This document shows positions 9,653-18,785 of a stretch of DNA of 64,000 nucleotides, in pieces. Positions within the stretch are counted from its first letter, which is position 1. Every line of letters starts with the position of its first letter. The stretch comes from Pseudomonas multiresinivorans (GTDB lineage: Bacteria > Pseudomonadota > Gammaproteobacteria > Pseudomonadales > Pseudomonadaceae), in contig NZ_CP048833.1 in assembly GCF_012971725.1 (NCBI RefSeq), positions 4,278,001 through 4,342,000 of the forward strand, given 5' to 3'. The position numbers and the translations under genes were made by a program. Below the pieces are notes generated by a model that did no database searches, was not told where the DNA came from, and was given only the letters and a program-made list of their open reading frames with translations.

Positions 9653-11353
9653 TCAGTCTTCGCGGTAACGGCGCAGGCGCAGGGCCTTACCGGCAACGCG
9701 AGTGTCCTTGAGCTTGGTCAGCAGACGCTCGAGGTTCTCTTCCGGCAGCTCGATCAGGCTGAACGTCTCGCGGATCTGGATACGGCCGATGGCCTCGCGA
9801 GACAGGCCGCCCTCGTTGAGGATGGCGCCCAGCAGGTTCTTCGCCTGCACGCCATCACGGGCGCCCAGGGCGGTACGGCAGCGGGCCTTGCCTTCCGACG
9901 GCGGAGCCATGGTGCGGGGCGGGCCGCTGCGCTCCGGACGGTCGCCGCGCTCGGGGCGATCGCCACGTTCGCTGCGCTCGTAACGGTCACCGCTGCGCTC
10001 GCGCGGGGCGGCCGGGGTCAGCGGCTGTTCGCGGCGGACCGATTCCAGGTCCAGCGCCTTGCCTTCGGTGAGCTTGGCCAGCAGCACGGCGGCCAGGGTG
10101 TCCATGTCGGTACCCAGGCGACGGCACAGCTCGTCGCGCACGGCGCCACGGTTGGCCACGGCGTTGGCCAGCAGCGGTTGCAGGCCGGTAGCGAGGCGAT
10201 TCAGACGGGCTTCCAGCACGGTCTCGGCGTCCGGCAGGCGAACTTCGCCGACCTTCTGCCCGGTCACGCGCTCGATCACCTGCAGCATGCGGCGCTCGCG
10301 CGGGGTCACCAGCAGCAGGGCGCGACCTTCGCGGCCGGCACGGCCGGTACGGCCGATACGGTGCACGTAGGATTCCGGATCGTAGGGCATGTCCACGTTG
10401 AGCACGTGGGTGATGCGCGCCACGTCCAGGCCGCGAGCGGCAACGTCGGTGGCGATGACGATGTCCAGCGAACCATCCTTCAGGGACTCGATCACGCGCT
10501 CACGCTGCGCCTGCGGCATATCGCCGTTCAGCGCGGCGGCACGGTAGCCCTGGCGCTCGAGCAGCTCGGCGATATCCAGGGTGGCCTGCTTGGTGCGGAC
10601 GAAGCCGATCAGGGCGTCGAACTGTTCGACTTCCAGCAGGCGCAGGATCGACGCCGGCTTCTGGTCGGCGTGGACCATCAGGTGCACCTGCTCGATGCGG
10701 GCGACGGTCTGGGTCTTGGCGGCGATGCGGACGTGCTTGGGTTCTTTCAGGTGGCGTTCGGCGATGCTGCGGATCGAGGCCGGCAGGGTCGCGGAGAACA
10801 GCACGCTCTGACGGCTGGACGGCATGGCTTCGAAGATCACTTCGAGGTCATCCATGAAGCCGAGCTTGAGCATTTCGTCCGCTTCGTCGAGCACCAGGCT
10901 CTTGACGGTGGACAGCAGATTTTCGTCGCGGCGCAGGTGGTCGCACAGGCGGCCCGGGGTGGCGACCACGACCTGGGCGCCCTGACGCAGGGCCTTGAGC
11001 TGCGGGCCCATGGGGGCGCCACCGTAGACGGCAATGACGCCGACGCCCGGCATCTGCTTGGAATAGGTTTCGAAAGCAGTGGCAACCTGCAGGGCCAGCT
11101 CGCGGGTCGGTACCAGTACCAGCACCTGCGGAACGCGGCGGCCGGGGTCGATCTGCGAAAGCAACGGCAGCGCGAACGCGGCGGTTTTACCAGTACCGGT
11201 CTGGGCCTGGCCGATCATGTCGTGGCCTTCGAGGATCACCGGGATCGACTGGGCCTGGATCGGCGACGGCTCTTCATAACCGACAGCGGCAATGGCAGCG
11301 AGAACATTGGGGTGAAGACCGAGCGCGGCGAAGCCGGCGGTTTCCTGGGTCAT
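9653..11353 (-). CDS. deaD: DEAD-box RNA helicase DeaD/CsdA
   Basis: ATP-dependent RNA helicase of 566 residues, acting in ribosome assembly and RNA unwinding, especially in the cold. Helicase motifs run in order: Q-motif region, AQTGTGKT (Walker A), PTRELALQ, VLDEADEML (DEAD), FSATL, then the second RecA lobe with TDVAARGLDV and HRIGRTGRAG. A basic, charged linker of repeated RGDRPER units (about 448-480) leads to a C-terminal DbpA/DeaD RNA-binding domain. The ATG at 11353 starts family homology (MTQETAGFAALGL); 17 upstream in-frame residues are unlikely. Position fits PA2840. Confidence 0.95.
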   Translation of the reverse strand: MTQETAGFAALGLHPNVLAAIAAVGYEEPSPIQAQSIPVILEGHDMIGQAQTGTGKTAAFALPLLSQIDPGRRVPQVLVLVPTRELALQVATAFETYSKQMPGVGVIAVYGGAPMGPQLKALRQGAQVVVATPGRLCDHLRRDENLLSTVKSLVLDEADEMLKLGFMDDLEVIFEAMPSSRQSVLFSATLPASIRSIAERHLKEPKHVRIAAKTQTVARIEQVHLMVHADQKPASILRLLEVEQFDALIGFVRTKQATLDIAELLERQGYRAAALNGDMPQAQRERVIESLKDGSLDIVIATDVAARGLDVARITHVLNVDMPYDPESYVHRIGRTGRAGREGRALLLVTPRERRMLQVIERVTGQKVGEVRLPDAETVLEARLNRLATGLQPLLANAVANRGAVRDELCRRLGTDMDTLAAVLLAKLTEGKALDLESVRREQPLTPAAPRERSGDRYERSERGDRPERGDRPERSGPPRTMAPPSEGKARCRTALGARDGVQAKNLLGAILNEGGLSREAIGRIQIRETFSLIELPEENLERLLTKLKDTRVAGKALRLRRYRED

Positions 11354-11691
11354 GGGTTTTGCCTCTAAGTACATCCGCAAAGACCCAATAGCCGAGCTGC
11401 GCATGCCCTGTACGACGATAAAGTCACCCAGGCAGCTGGAAGCGGGGATTTGCGAAATGAAGATTGGAAGAATGCGTCAAGGAAGTCCGCACAGCGGACG
11501 CACAGCCCGAGCGTGTAAGCTGCGGAAAAATGCGGGATCCGAAACGAGGCCAGCGTTTGGCCGGCGCGTATCATACCGGAAAATCCTGACCAATGTGTTT
11601 CTTTTCGGAACACGACCGGCGAACGGTCGTCCCGTGGACAACCCCGCCCCTGCCGGCTATACCGTGCAAGCCACCCGACCGGAGCCCGCCA
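11354..11691. other. Divergent intergenic region, deaD / enoyl-CoA hydratase
   Basis: About 340 bases without a supportable gene. Cold-shock helicase genes often have long 5' leaders, which could fill the left part; I see no clear hairpin or riboswitch core. Confidence 0.5.
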
Positions 11692-12483
11692 ATGACCGCC
11701 AGCAGCGAACCGCGTATCACAGTCGAACGCCATGACCATGTCCTGCTGCTGGGCCTGAACCGGGTCGAGAAGCGCAACGCCTTCGACCTGGAGATGCTCA
11801 CCCAACTGGTGCTGGCCTTCGGCGAGTACGAGCGCGACGACGAGCTGCGCTGCGCGCTGGTGTTCGCCCACGGCGACCACTTCACCGCCGGCCTGGACCT
11901 GGCCAGCATCGGCGAAACCTTCCGTACCGGCTGGAGCATGCCCGAAGGCTCCGCCGACCCCTGGGGTACCTTCGGCGGGCGGCGCCTGACCAAGCCTTTG
12001 CTGGTCGCGGCGCAGGGCTACTGCTTCACCCTGGGCATCGAATTGATGCTCGCCGCCGACATCAACCTCTGCGCCAGCAACGCGCGCTTCGCCCAACTCG
12101 AAGTGCAGCGCGGCATATTTCCCTTCGGCGGGGCCACTTTGCGCATGCACCAGGTGGCCGGCTGGGGTAACGCGATGCGCTGGCTGCTGACTGGCGACCC
12201 CTTCGATGCCCACGAGGCCTATCGCATAGGCCTGGTGCAGGAGGTCACCGCGCCGGAAGAGCTGATGCCCCGGGCCCTCTGGCTGGCCCAGCGCGTTGCC
12301 GCCCAGGCGCCGCTGGGCATCCGCGCCACCCTGGCCTCGGCTCGGAGAAGCCTCGACGAAGGCGAGGAGGCAGCCGCAAGACTGCTGCCGGCCATGGCCA
12401 GCGAACTGCTCTCCACCGAGGACGCGAAAGAGGGTTTGAATGCCATGCTGGAGCGCCGCGAGGGTCGATTTCTGGGCAAATGA
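11692..12483 (+). CDS. Enoyl-CoA hydratase/isomerase family protein
   Basis: Crotonase-fold protein of 263 residues. The CoA-binding segment is RVEKRNAFDLEML, the oxyanion region HGDHFTAGLDLASIG, then AAQGYCFTLGIELMLAADINLCASNARFAQLEVQRGIFPFGG. At the second catalytic position the sequence reads EVQRGIFPFGG, with Glu four residues before Gly, as in many isomerase-like members. It probably acts in fatty-acid or branched-chain acyl-CoA turnover, substrate unknown. The start at 11692 is 99 bases inside a longer open frame and is where homology begins. Position fits PA2841. Confidence 0.9.
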   Translation: MTASSEPRITVERHDHVLLLGLNRVEKRNAFDLEMLTQLVLAFGEYERDDELRCALVFAHGDHFTAGLDLASIGETFRTGWSMPEGSADPWGTFGGRRLTKPLLVAAQGYCFTLGIELMLAADINLCASNARFAQLEVQRGIFPFGGATLRMHQVAGWGNAMRWLLTGDPFDAHEAYRIGLVQEVTAPEELMPRALWLAQRVAAQAPLGIRATLASARRSLDEGEEAAARLLPAMASELLSTEDAKEGLNAMLERREGRFLGK

Positions 12484-12740
12484 ACGCTCCCGGAAAAAGC
12501 AAAACGGGACCATCGTGCGAAAAGCGCTATATCCAAGGTATTAAAAATCTCTGACGGGCGGTCTTAATCCTTTAGTTTTCACTTTAAAATCAGATAGTTG
12601 AAAGTCACAAAACGACTATATACAAGTTCCAATTTCGCGCCTGAAAACAAACCTCTAGAACTGACTCCAGAGCAGCTCAGCGACGCGCCGGATACCGACC
12701 GGGCAGCCCGCTGACTGACGTTCTCATGGAGGAACTTCTC

Positions 12741-14363
12741 ATGTCTGGCCCGATCCGTGTTTTCGCGCTTTCCCTTCTCGTCGTTGCCCTCTCCCTGCAA
12801 GGTTGCAGCAGCAAGGGCGGCAGCAGCCACCATTCTTCCGGCAGCAGTTCCGAGCAACCCGCCGACAGCGGCGCCGGCGGCGATGGTTCCGGTGGCACTG
12901 GCGGTACTGGCGGTACCGACGGCACTGGTGGTACTGGAGGAACCGGTGGCACCGACGGCACCGGAGGAACTGGCGGTACCGGCGGGACCGGCGGAACTGG
13001 CGGTGGCGGCACGGACGGTGGCGGTACCGATGGCGGCGGCACCACCACTCCGCCCGCCAGCACCACCGGCAACATCCTGACCAACACCGGCGAAGCGGTC
13101 TCCAATGTCGGTGACACCGTGGGCACCGTGGGGGCCGTGGTGAAAACCGTCGACCTGCCGATCCTGGGCAACGGTGTCACGCAGAATGCCGGCAACCTGG
13201 TTCAGGAAGTCGGCGCCGGGGTGGACAGCGTCGGCACCGGCGTCACCAATGGCCTCGGCCAACTGGGCAACAACCCCAACGCAGTGGGCACTACCGTGGC
13301 TGGCGTAACCGGCCTGGTGAGCCATACCGGCGGCGCCGTGAGCAGCCTGGGCGACACCGTGGCGGCCATCGGCGATGCCCCGGTGCTCGCCAATACCCCG
13401 CTCAACGGCCTGACCGGCCAGGTGGGCGGCCTGGTGGATGGTGTCGGCGGCAAGATCACCATGCTCGGCGACTCCCTCAGCGGCGCGGTCACCACCGGCC
13501 CGCTGAGCCAACTGACCACCCAGCTCAGCGGCACCACCGCCGGCCTGGTCGGCAACATCGAAGGAACCACTCGCGGCGTGGGTGCCGCCACCGGACTGGG
13601 AGCACCGGTGAACAACCTGTTGACCACCGTCGGCGGCGTTGTGACCCAGACAGGCAACCAGGTCGCCAGCCAGAATCCGGCGCTGGCCCCGGTCGGCGGA
13701 ATCGTCAGCAATGCGGGTCAGGCAGTCAGTTCTGCCGGCGGCCTGGTCAACGGCAGCAACCCGGGCGGCGGTCTGCTCGGCGGTGTCACCGGTTCCCTCG
13801 GCGGCGCTGCCGGTGGCAGTAATCCGGTGGGCGGCCTGGTCAGCGGTGTGACCGGCGCAGTCGGCGGCATCACCGGTTCCCTGGGCGGCGCTGCCGGTGG
13901 CAGCAATCCGGTGGGCGGCCTGGTCGGCGGTGTGACCGGCGGTGTGACCGGCGCAGTCGGCGGCATCACCGGCTCCCTCGGCGGCGCTGCCGGCGGCAGC
14001 AACCCGGTGGGTGGCCTGGTCAGCGGTGTGACCGGCGCAGTCGGCGGCATCACCGGATCCCTCGGCGGCGCCACTGGCGGCAGCAACCCGGTCGGCGGCC
14101 TGGTCAACGGCGTGGCCGGAACCGTCGGCGGCCTGACCAGCAGCCTCACCGGTGGCGGCGGCCTGGTCGCCGGGGCAGGCGTGGGCATCGGCAGCAACAG
14201 CCAGGGTTCGGGTGTGGCAGTCGGGGCCGGTGCCGGTACGACTGGCGGTACCAGCGGCCAGGGAGGCCTGCTGGGCAATACGCTGGGCGCCGTGGGTGGC
14301 GCGCTGGGTGGTGTGACCGGCGGACTGGGCGGTGGATTGGCGATCGGTACGCCCAAGCAATAA
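12741..14363 (+). CDS. Gly-rich repeat lipoprotein with collagen-like tract
   Basis: A 540-residue predicted outer-membrane or surface lipoprotein. The signal peptide RVFALSLLVVALSLQGC ends in a lipobox-like Cys. After a Ser-rich linker comes a GGTGGT(D)GTGG tract (about residues 45-100), then a long Gly/Val/Asn-rich region of degenerate heptad-like units (GNLVQEVGAGVDSVGTGVTN), and four near-identical C-terminal units of about 28-35 residues beginning GSLGGAAGGSNPVGGLV. Start chosen at 12741 because GGAGGA precedes it; an ATG at 12726 is five codons earlier. It precedes a TpsB transporter gene, yet has no TPS secretion domain. Function unknown; adhesin or matrix protein is a guess. Confidence 0.8.
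   Translation: MSGPIRVFALSLLVVALSLQGCSSKGGSSHHSSGSSSEQPADSGAGGDGSGGTGGTGGTDGTGGTGGTGGTDGTGGTGGTGGTGGTGGGGTDGGGTDGGGTTTPPASTTGNILTNTGEAVSNVGDTVGTVGAVVKTVDLPILGNGVTQNAGNLVQEVGAGVDSVGTGVTNGLGQLGNNPNAVGTTVAGVTGLVSHTGGAVSSLGDTVAAIGDAPVLANTPLNGLTGQVGGLVDGVGGKITMLGDSLSGAVTTGPLSQLTTQLSGTTAGLVGNIEGTTRGVGAATGLGAPVNNLLTTVGGVVTQTGNQVASQNPALAPVGGIVSNAGQAVSSAGGLVNGSNPGGGLLGGVTGSLGGAAGGSNPVGGLVSGVTGAVGGITGSLGGAAGGSNPVGGLVGGVTGGVTGAVGGITGSLGGAAGGSNPVGGLVSGVTGAVGGITGSLGGATGGSNPVGGLVNGVAGTVGGLTSSLTGGGGLVAGAGVGIGSNSQGSGVAVGAGAGTTGGTSGQGGLLGNTLGAVGGALGGVTGGLGGGLAIGTPKQ
12868..13045 (+). repeat. Coding GGN-ACN microsatellite-like tract
   Basis: Short units encoding Gly-Gly-Thr/Asp repeated about 18 times with synonymous variation. 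The synonymous changes suggest selection on the protein, not recent slippage. Confidence 0.8.
13785..14110 (+). repeat. Four tandem coding repeats of about 80-100 bases
   Basis: Each unit starts with codons for GSLGG and contains SNPVGGLV and GVTGAVGGIT; the third unit is extended by an extra GVTGG. DNA identity between units is high, so copy number may vary between strains. Confidence 0.8.
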
Positions 14364-14389
14364 TCCGATTTACGCCCATACTGTAGTAA

Positions 14390-14420
14390 CCAGGAGCCGC
14401 CCACGGCTCCTGGTCTTTTA
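14390..14420 (+). terminator. Terminator-like hairpin between lipoprotein and tpsB genes
   Basis: CCAGGAGCCG, four bases, CGGCTCCTGG then TCTTTTA. A perfect 10-bp stem. It sits inside a probable operon and would let the lipoprotein be made in excess over its transporter. Confidence 0.8.
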
Positions 14421-14450
14421 ATAAGAAGATCGGTCTCATGGAGGAGCCAG

Positions 14451-16118
14451 ATGCGCAGACTCGCTGTCCTTCCCCTGTTGTTGGCTGCACCCTTCGCCTG
14501 GGCCGAGCGCCCGATCCAGCTTCCCGGCTCCGATATCGAACAGACCCTCCCCCGCCCCAACCTTCCTGGCGGCGACATTCGCCCCAAGGCCCCCAAGGTC
14601 ACAGCTCCGGAACCTTCAGCCAGCCAGCCCGGCCAGGTACTCCAGCAGCGCATCCGCATCAAGCGCATCGAACTGGCCGGCGGCAAGCACTACCCCGTCG
14701 AGACATGGAAACCGCTACTGGAACCACTGACCAAGCGCACCATCCAGGTCAGCGAGCTGGTGGCGGCGGCCAAGGCCATCACCCAGCGCTACCAGGATGA
14801 CGGCTACTTCATCTCCTTCGCCTACGTGCCCAACCAGAACTTTGGCAGCGGCGTCGCGCGGATCGTGCTGGTCGAGGGCCACATCAGCCAGGTCCGCGCT
14901 GCGGGCGACCTGGGCGTGCACCAGATGCGCGTGGACCGCTGGATCGAGAAGCTGAAAGCGGAAAAACCCCTGAGCCGCGAAAGCTTCGAGCGCTTCAGCG
15001 TACTGATGAGCCGGGTGCCCGGCATGCAGATGGCCATGGCGCTCAACCCGCCCACCACCGCCGACGGCGGCGCCGTGCTGGAGCTGGCGGGCAAGCAGAA
15101 GCGCTTCGACACCGGCATGAACCTCGACTCGCGCCGTGGCGAACAGCGCGGGCTGTTCAACGCCGAGGTGATGTCGATGCTCGGCTGGGGCGAGCAACTG
15201 CAGTTCAGCTACCTCTACCCGCCGGGAGACGATCACGAGTACTACCGCGCCTGGAACTACAGCCAACTGCTGGGGGACAACGGCCTGCAACTGCTCGCCG
15301 GCTACAGCAAGTACAACTCGCGCCCGGGCGAGAACCTGCGCCTGGCCAGCGGCCTGGAGTTCGAGCGCAAGCGGCAGAACGAGCGGGTCAGCGCTGGCCT
15401 GGGGATTCCGCTGGTGCTGCGCCGCGACCTGACCTGGGACCTCAACCTGCGCGGCTATACGGTGAACGACACCAGCCGCTACGACCTGGTCTACCCGGCC
15501 ATTCCCTTCCGCATCGAGCAGAAGAGCAAGCTGCGCGTGGTGGGGATCGAAACCGTCGTCCAGCAATTCGCCGAGAAGCGCGTGCGAGCCGGCAGTGTGG
15601 CGGTTTACCAGGGCCTCAACGGCATGGGTGCGGAGACGCCGGATCCGATCAAGAAGAATTTCACCCGCCTGCTCGGCTACGGCGCCCAGCAGGATCAGTT
15701 CGGCTCCAACTGGCAGGGCGTGGTGACCGCCGCCTTCCAGTGGAGCGACGACGTGCTGCCGGACTCCGAGCAGGTCACCTACGGCGGCAGCAACTTCGGC
15801 CGCGGCTACCCCGACGACCAGGCCACCGGCGACAAGGGCTGGGGCGCCGCCTACGAGGTGAATTATTCCTTCCTGCGGCAGAGTGTGGTGCTCAACCAGA
15901 TCCAGCCCTACTTCGTCGTCGACACTGCGCGTACCCGCTACAACCAGGACGGTCTGAACGAAGGCAAGCTCGGCTCCGCGGCGCTGGGCGTGCGCTTCTC
16001 CGACCGCAAGCACTACCTGGTGTCGATGGAAGTGGCCAAACCCTTCGGCGACCGGGCCCTGGACAACAACGAGCGCAGCCCGCGGCTGAACTTCGCCTTC
16101 AGCTACCAGATTCCCTGA
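14451..16118 (+). CDS. TpsB/ShlB/FhaC-family outer-membrane transporter
   Basis: Two-partner secretion or BamA-related outer-membrane protein of 555 residues. Signal peptide with AWA-E cleavage near residue 18, a Pro-rich linker, a POTRA domain at about 66-150 (IRIKRIELAGGKHYPVE ... DDGYFISFAYVP), then a 16-strand-like barrel with alternating aromatic residues and the L6 motif NFGRGYPDD near 447 (family VRGY/F). It ends in an aromatic-Gln-Ile-Pro barrel terminus. GGAGG precedes the ATG. The upstream Gly-rich lipoprotein is the only candidate substrate in view, although classical substrates carry a TPS domain that it lacks. Confidence 0.85.
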   Translation: MRRLAVLPLLLAAPFAWAERPIQLPGSDIEQTLPRPNLPGGDIRPKAPKVTAPEPSASQPGQVLQQRIRIKRIELAGGKHYPVETWKPLLEPLTKRTIQVSELVAAAKAITQRYQDDGYFISFAYVPNQNFGSGVARIVLVEGHISQVRAAGDLGVHQMRVDRWIEKLKAEKPLSRESFERFSVLMSRVPGMQMAMALNPPTTADGGAVLELAGKQKRFDTGMNLDSRRGEQRGLFNAEVMSMLGWGEQLQFSYLYPPGDDHEYYRAWNYSQLLGDNGLQLLAGYSKYNSRPGENLRLASGLEFERKRQNERVSAGLGIPLVLRRDLTWDLNLRGYTVNDTSRYDLVYPAIPFRIEQKSKLRVVGIETVVQQFAEKRVRAGSVAVYQGLNGMGAETPDPIKKNFTRLLGYGAQQDQFGSNWQGVVTAAFQWSDDVLPDSEQVTYGGSNFGRGYPDDQATGDKGWGAAYEVNYSFLRQSVVLNQIQPYFVVDTARTRYNQDGLNEGKLGSAALGVRFSDRKHYLVSMEVAKPFGDRALDNNERSPRLNFAFSYQIP

Positions 16119-16134
16119 TGGATACCCATGCAGA

Positions 16135-16161
16135 GAGTCACTGCGCCGGGCGCAGTGACTC
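16135..16161. other. 13-bp inverted repeat at converging gene ends
   Basis: GAGTCACTGCGCC, one base, then its exact reverse complement. It overlaps the last codons of the minus-strand gene and lies 17 bases past tpsB. No T-run, so it may be a transcript-end hairpin rather than a classical terminator. Confidence 0.6.
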
Positions 16162-16899
16162 GATGTAGGTGCGCAGCGAATAGCCCAGCTTCGGTTCAAG
16201 CTGGCCGACACGCTTCTTCAGGCCGCGCAGGTTCAGCTCCTGATCCAGTTCGGCGGGGACGAAGACGATCACGTTGCCTTCGGGCACCGGGCATTCCCAG
16301 TAATGCCGGTTGAAGCGTCCGCGCAGCAGCGCGGCCCCCAGGGGCCGGCCGTCGTCGGTGCTCCACTGGTTGATCACCAGCCAGCCACCCGGCCGCAGGC
16401 GTTCGCGGCAGGCGCCGAGAAAGTCCCAGCCGATGTGCGCCGGCGCGGGTCCGGTATCGGTATAGAGATCGAGGAAGATCAGGTCGGCAGGCTCGCACTC
16501 GGCCAACTCCTGCACGGCGTCGCCGATGCGCAGGTTCAGGCGCTCATCGTCCGCCAGGCCGAGGTGCTCACGGGCCAGGCGCGGGATGGACGGGCGCAAC
16601 TCGATGGCTTCCACTTCGTCCAGCGGCAGGTATTTCAGGCAGGCCTGAGTCAGGCTGCCGGCACCAAAACCGAGGAACAGCGCGCGGCGCGGACGCGGAT
16701 GGCACAGCGCGCCGACCAGCATGGCGCGGGAGTAGTCGTACTCCAGCCAGCTCGGATCGCCCATCAGCACACAGCTCTGCTCGACCTCGTCGCCGAACTC
16801 CAGGTAGCGGAAGGCACCGCTTTCCACGACACGGATCACGCCGAAGTCATCGCGCTCCTCGACGATCAGCAACTCTTCGCTCAACAGTTCCTCGCTCAT
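16138..16899 (-). CDS. Spermidine synthase-like SAM-dependent protein
   Basis: A 253-residue protein with the spermidine-synthase Rossmann core: RALFLGFGAGSLTQACLKYL (glycine-rich loop), VEAIELRPS (acidic ribose-binding strand end), IGDAVQEL, and ADLIFLDLYTDTGPAP. The N-terminal strand domain (VIRVVESGAFRYLEFGDEVEQS) is also typical. The canonical decarboxylated-SAM gatekeeper Asp pair is not clear, so it may be a methyltransferase or polyamine-related enzyme of unknown specificity. Start at 16899 follows a CCGGAG ribosome site; 32 extra upstream residues are unlikely. Confidence 0.82.
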   Translation of the reverse strand: MSEELLSEELLIVEERDDFGVIRVVESGAFRYLEFGDEVEQSCVLMGDPSWLEYDYSRAMLVGALCHPRPRRALFLGFGAGSLTQACLKYLPLDEVEAIELRPSIPRLAREHLGLADDERLNLRIGDAVQELAECEPADLIFLDLYTDTGPAPAHIGWDFLGACRERLRPGGWLVINQWSTDDGRPLGAALLRGRFNRHYWECPVPEGNVIVFVPAELDQELNLRGLKKRVGQLEPKLGYSLRTYIESLRPAQ

Positions 16900-17308
16900 C
16901 ACTGGCTCCGGGAGGAAACAGCCATGGCAATGCGGCTCGCCGGATACGGCGAACGGCACGGATTGCCATTGAAATACAGGGGCTCGCGCACGCAATAATC
17001 CTTCGAATCAAGACGGCCACCCACGACCGCCCGGTCGGCAAAGCCGCAAGAATAACAGCCCAAGAGGCACAACCGAGCATGCGCCAGCGTAGCGCCCTTC
17101 GCGAGTCCGCCAACCGTCACTGTCTTTCGTCGGTATTCCTGCGTCAGCGCGCACCTGCGCGCTGCGCGGGCGGCTGATCGCCACCAGTGTTCCCCAGGAC
17201 AAGGATGTCCCTTCTTTTCCAGCGCAAACCGCCACGGCGACCTCGCGCGGGCCAAATGCCGAGCTGATACCATGGGCGGATACCGTCCACAGCCGCGAAG
17301 ACCCGCCA
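16900..17308. other. Divergent intergenic region, no gene seen
   Basis: About 409 bases between divergent genes. All frames here are shadows without ribosome sites or recognisable protein. It presumably holds both promoters; I could not pick one with confidence. Confidence 0.5.
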
Positions 17309-18655
17309 ATGAGCCTGCCCTGGAGCCCCGATAGCTGGAGAAGCAAACCGATCCAGCAACAGCCCGCCTACCCCGACGCGAACCGCGTGAGCGAGGTCGA
17401 ACGCACCCTCGCCAGCTTCCCGCCGCTGGTATTCGCCGGCGAGGCGCGCGAGTTGCGCCGACAGTTCGCCGAGGTCACCGCTGGCCGCGCCTTCCTGCTG
17501 CAGGGCGGCGACTGTGCCGAGAGCTTCGCCGAGTTCTCCGCGGCAAAGATCCGCGACACCTTCAAGGTGCTGCTGCAGATGGCCGTGGTGATGACCTTCG
17601 CTGCCGGCTGCCCGGTGGTGAAGGTCGGCCGCATGGCCGGCCAGTTCGCCAAACCGCGCTCCTCCGGCGATGAAACCATCGGCGGCGTGACCTTGCCGGC
17701 TTACCGCGGCGACATCGTCAACGGCATCGGCTTCGACGAGAAAAGCCGCGTGCCGGACCCGGACCGCCTGCTGCAGGCCTACCACCAGTCCACGGCCTCG
17801 CTGAACCTGCTTCGCGCCTTCGCCAATGGCGGCTTCGCCGACCTGCACCAGGTGCATCAGTGGAACCTCGACTTCATCGCCAACTCGGCGCTGTCCGAGC
17901 GCTACCAGCAACTGGCCGACCGCATCGACGAAACCCTCGCCTTCATGCGTGCCTGCGGCCTGGATACCGCCCCGCAACTGCGCGAAACCAGTTTCTTCAC
18001 TGCCCATGAAGCGCTGCTGCTGAATTACGAGGAAGCCTTCATCCGCCGCGACAGCCTCACCGGCGGCTGGTACGACTGCTCCGCGCACATGCTGTGGATC
18101 GGCGACCGCACCCGCCAGCTCGACGGCGCCCACGTCGAAATGCTCCGCGGCGTCGGCAACCCCATCGGCGTGAAGGTCGGCCCGAGCATGGACAGCGAGG
18201 AGCTGATCCGCCTGATCGACATCCTCAACCCGGACAACGAGCCCGGCCGCCTCAACCTCATCGTACGCATGGGCGCCGACAAGGTCGGTGACGGCCTGCC
18301 GCGCCTGATCCAGACCGTGCAGCGCGAGGGCAAGCAGGTGCTGTGGAGCTCCGACCCCATGCACGGCAACACCATCAAGGCTTCCAGCGGCTACAAGACC
18401 CGCGACTTCGCGCGCATCCTCGCCGAGGTCCGGCAGTTCTTCGAAGTACACCGGGCCGAGGGCAGCTACGCCGGCGGCATCCACATCGAGATGACCGGGC
18501 AGAACGTCACCGAATGCATCGGCGGTGCGCGGCCGATCACCGAGGCCGGCCTCAGCGATCGCTACCACACCCATTGCGACCCGCGCCTGAACGCGGACCA
18601 GTCGCTGGAGCTGGCCTTCCTCATCGCCGAAACCCTGAAGCAGGTCCGTCGCTGA
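17309..18655 (+). CDS. Class II 3-deoxy-7-phosphoheptulonate synthase
   Basis: First enzyme of the shikimate pathway: joins phosphoenolpyruvate and erythrose-4-phosphate. The 448-residue protein has the class II (plant-type) signatures WSPDSWRSKPIQQQPAYPD, LLQGGDCAESF (metal Cys), KVGRMAGQFAKPRS, VKVGPSMDS, IVRMGADKVGD, WSSDPMHGNT and GGIHIEMTGQNVTECIGG. P. aeruginosa has several DAHP synthases; the short class II form PA2843 sits at this position. Stand-alone gene; the coding start matches the family start. Confidence 0.95.
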   Translation: MSLPWSPDSWRSKPIQQQPAYPDANRVSEVERTLASFPPLVFAGEARELRRQFAEVTAGRAFLLQGGDCAESFAEFSAAKIRDTFKVLLQMAVVMTFAAGCPVVKVGRMAGQFAKPRSSGDETIGGVTLPAYRGDIVNGIGFDEKSRVPDPDRLLQAYHQSTASLNLLRAFANGGFADLHQVHQWNLDFIANSALSERYQQLADRIDETLAFMRACGLDTAPQLRETSFFTAHEALLLNYEEAFIRRDSLTGGWYDCSAHMLWIGDRTRQLDGAHVEMLRGVGNPIGVKVGPSMDSEELIRLIDILNPDNEPGRLNLIVRMGADKVGDGLPRLIQTVQREGKQVLWSSDPMHGNTIKASSGYKTRDFARILAEVRQFFEVHRAEGSYAGGIHIEMTGQNVTECIGGARPITEAGLSDRYHTHCDPRLNADQSLELAFLIAETLKQVRR

Positions 18656-18785
18656 ACCGGACACGCGTCTCAGCAAACACCTGAGAGCACTTCCCGCAAT
18701 TGACGGTAACCGGGCGCCTACCTAGAGTGGCGCCCCGCGCGGCAGCCGCCGCGCCATGGAAACCGCCAACCAAGGAAGATTCCCG

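Noticed and set aside
10178..11368. 396-residue plus-strand frame over deaD
   Set aside because: Complement of helicase codons; His/Gln/Gly-rich shadow.
12868..13045. Regular short repeats that could suggest a CRISPR or VNTR array
   Set aside because: Units are multiples of three, lie in frame in a coding gene and vary synonymously; there are no spacers.
12579..14360. 593-residue minus-strand frame over the Gly-rich gene
   Set aside because: It is the complement of the GGN repeats, giving Ala/Thr/Gly low-complexity sequence, with no ribosome site and no family.
16135..16161. Inverted repeat considered as an attachment site
   Set aside because: It lies at converging gene ends in conserved core order with no mobile genes nearby; a 3'-end hairpin is simpler.
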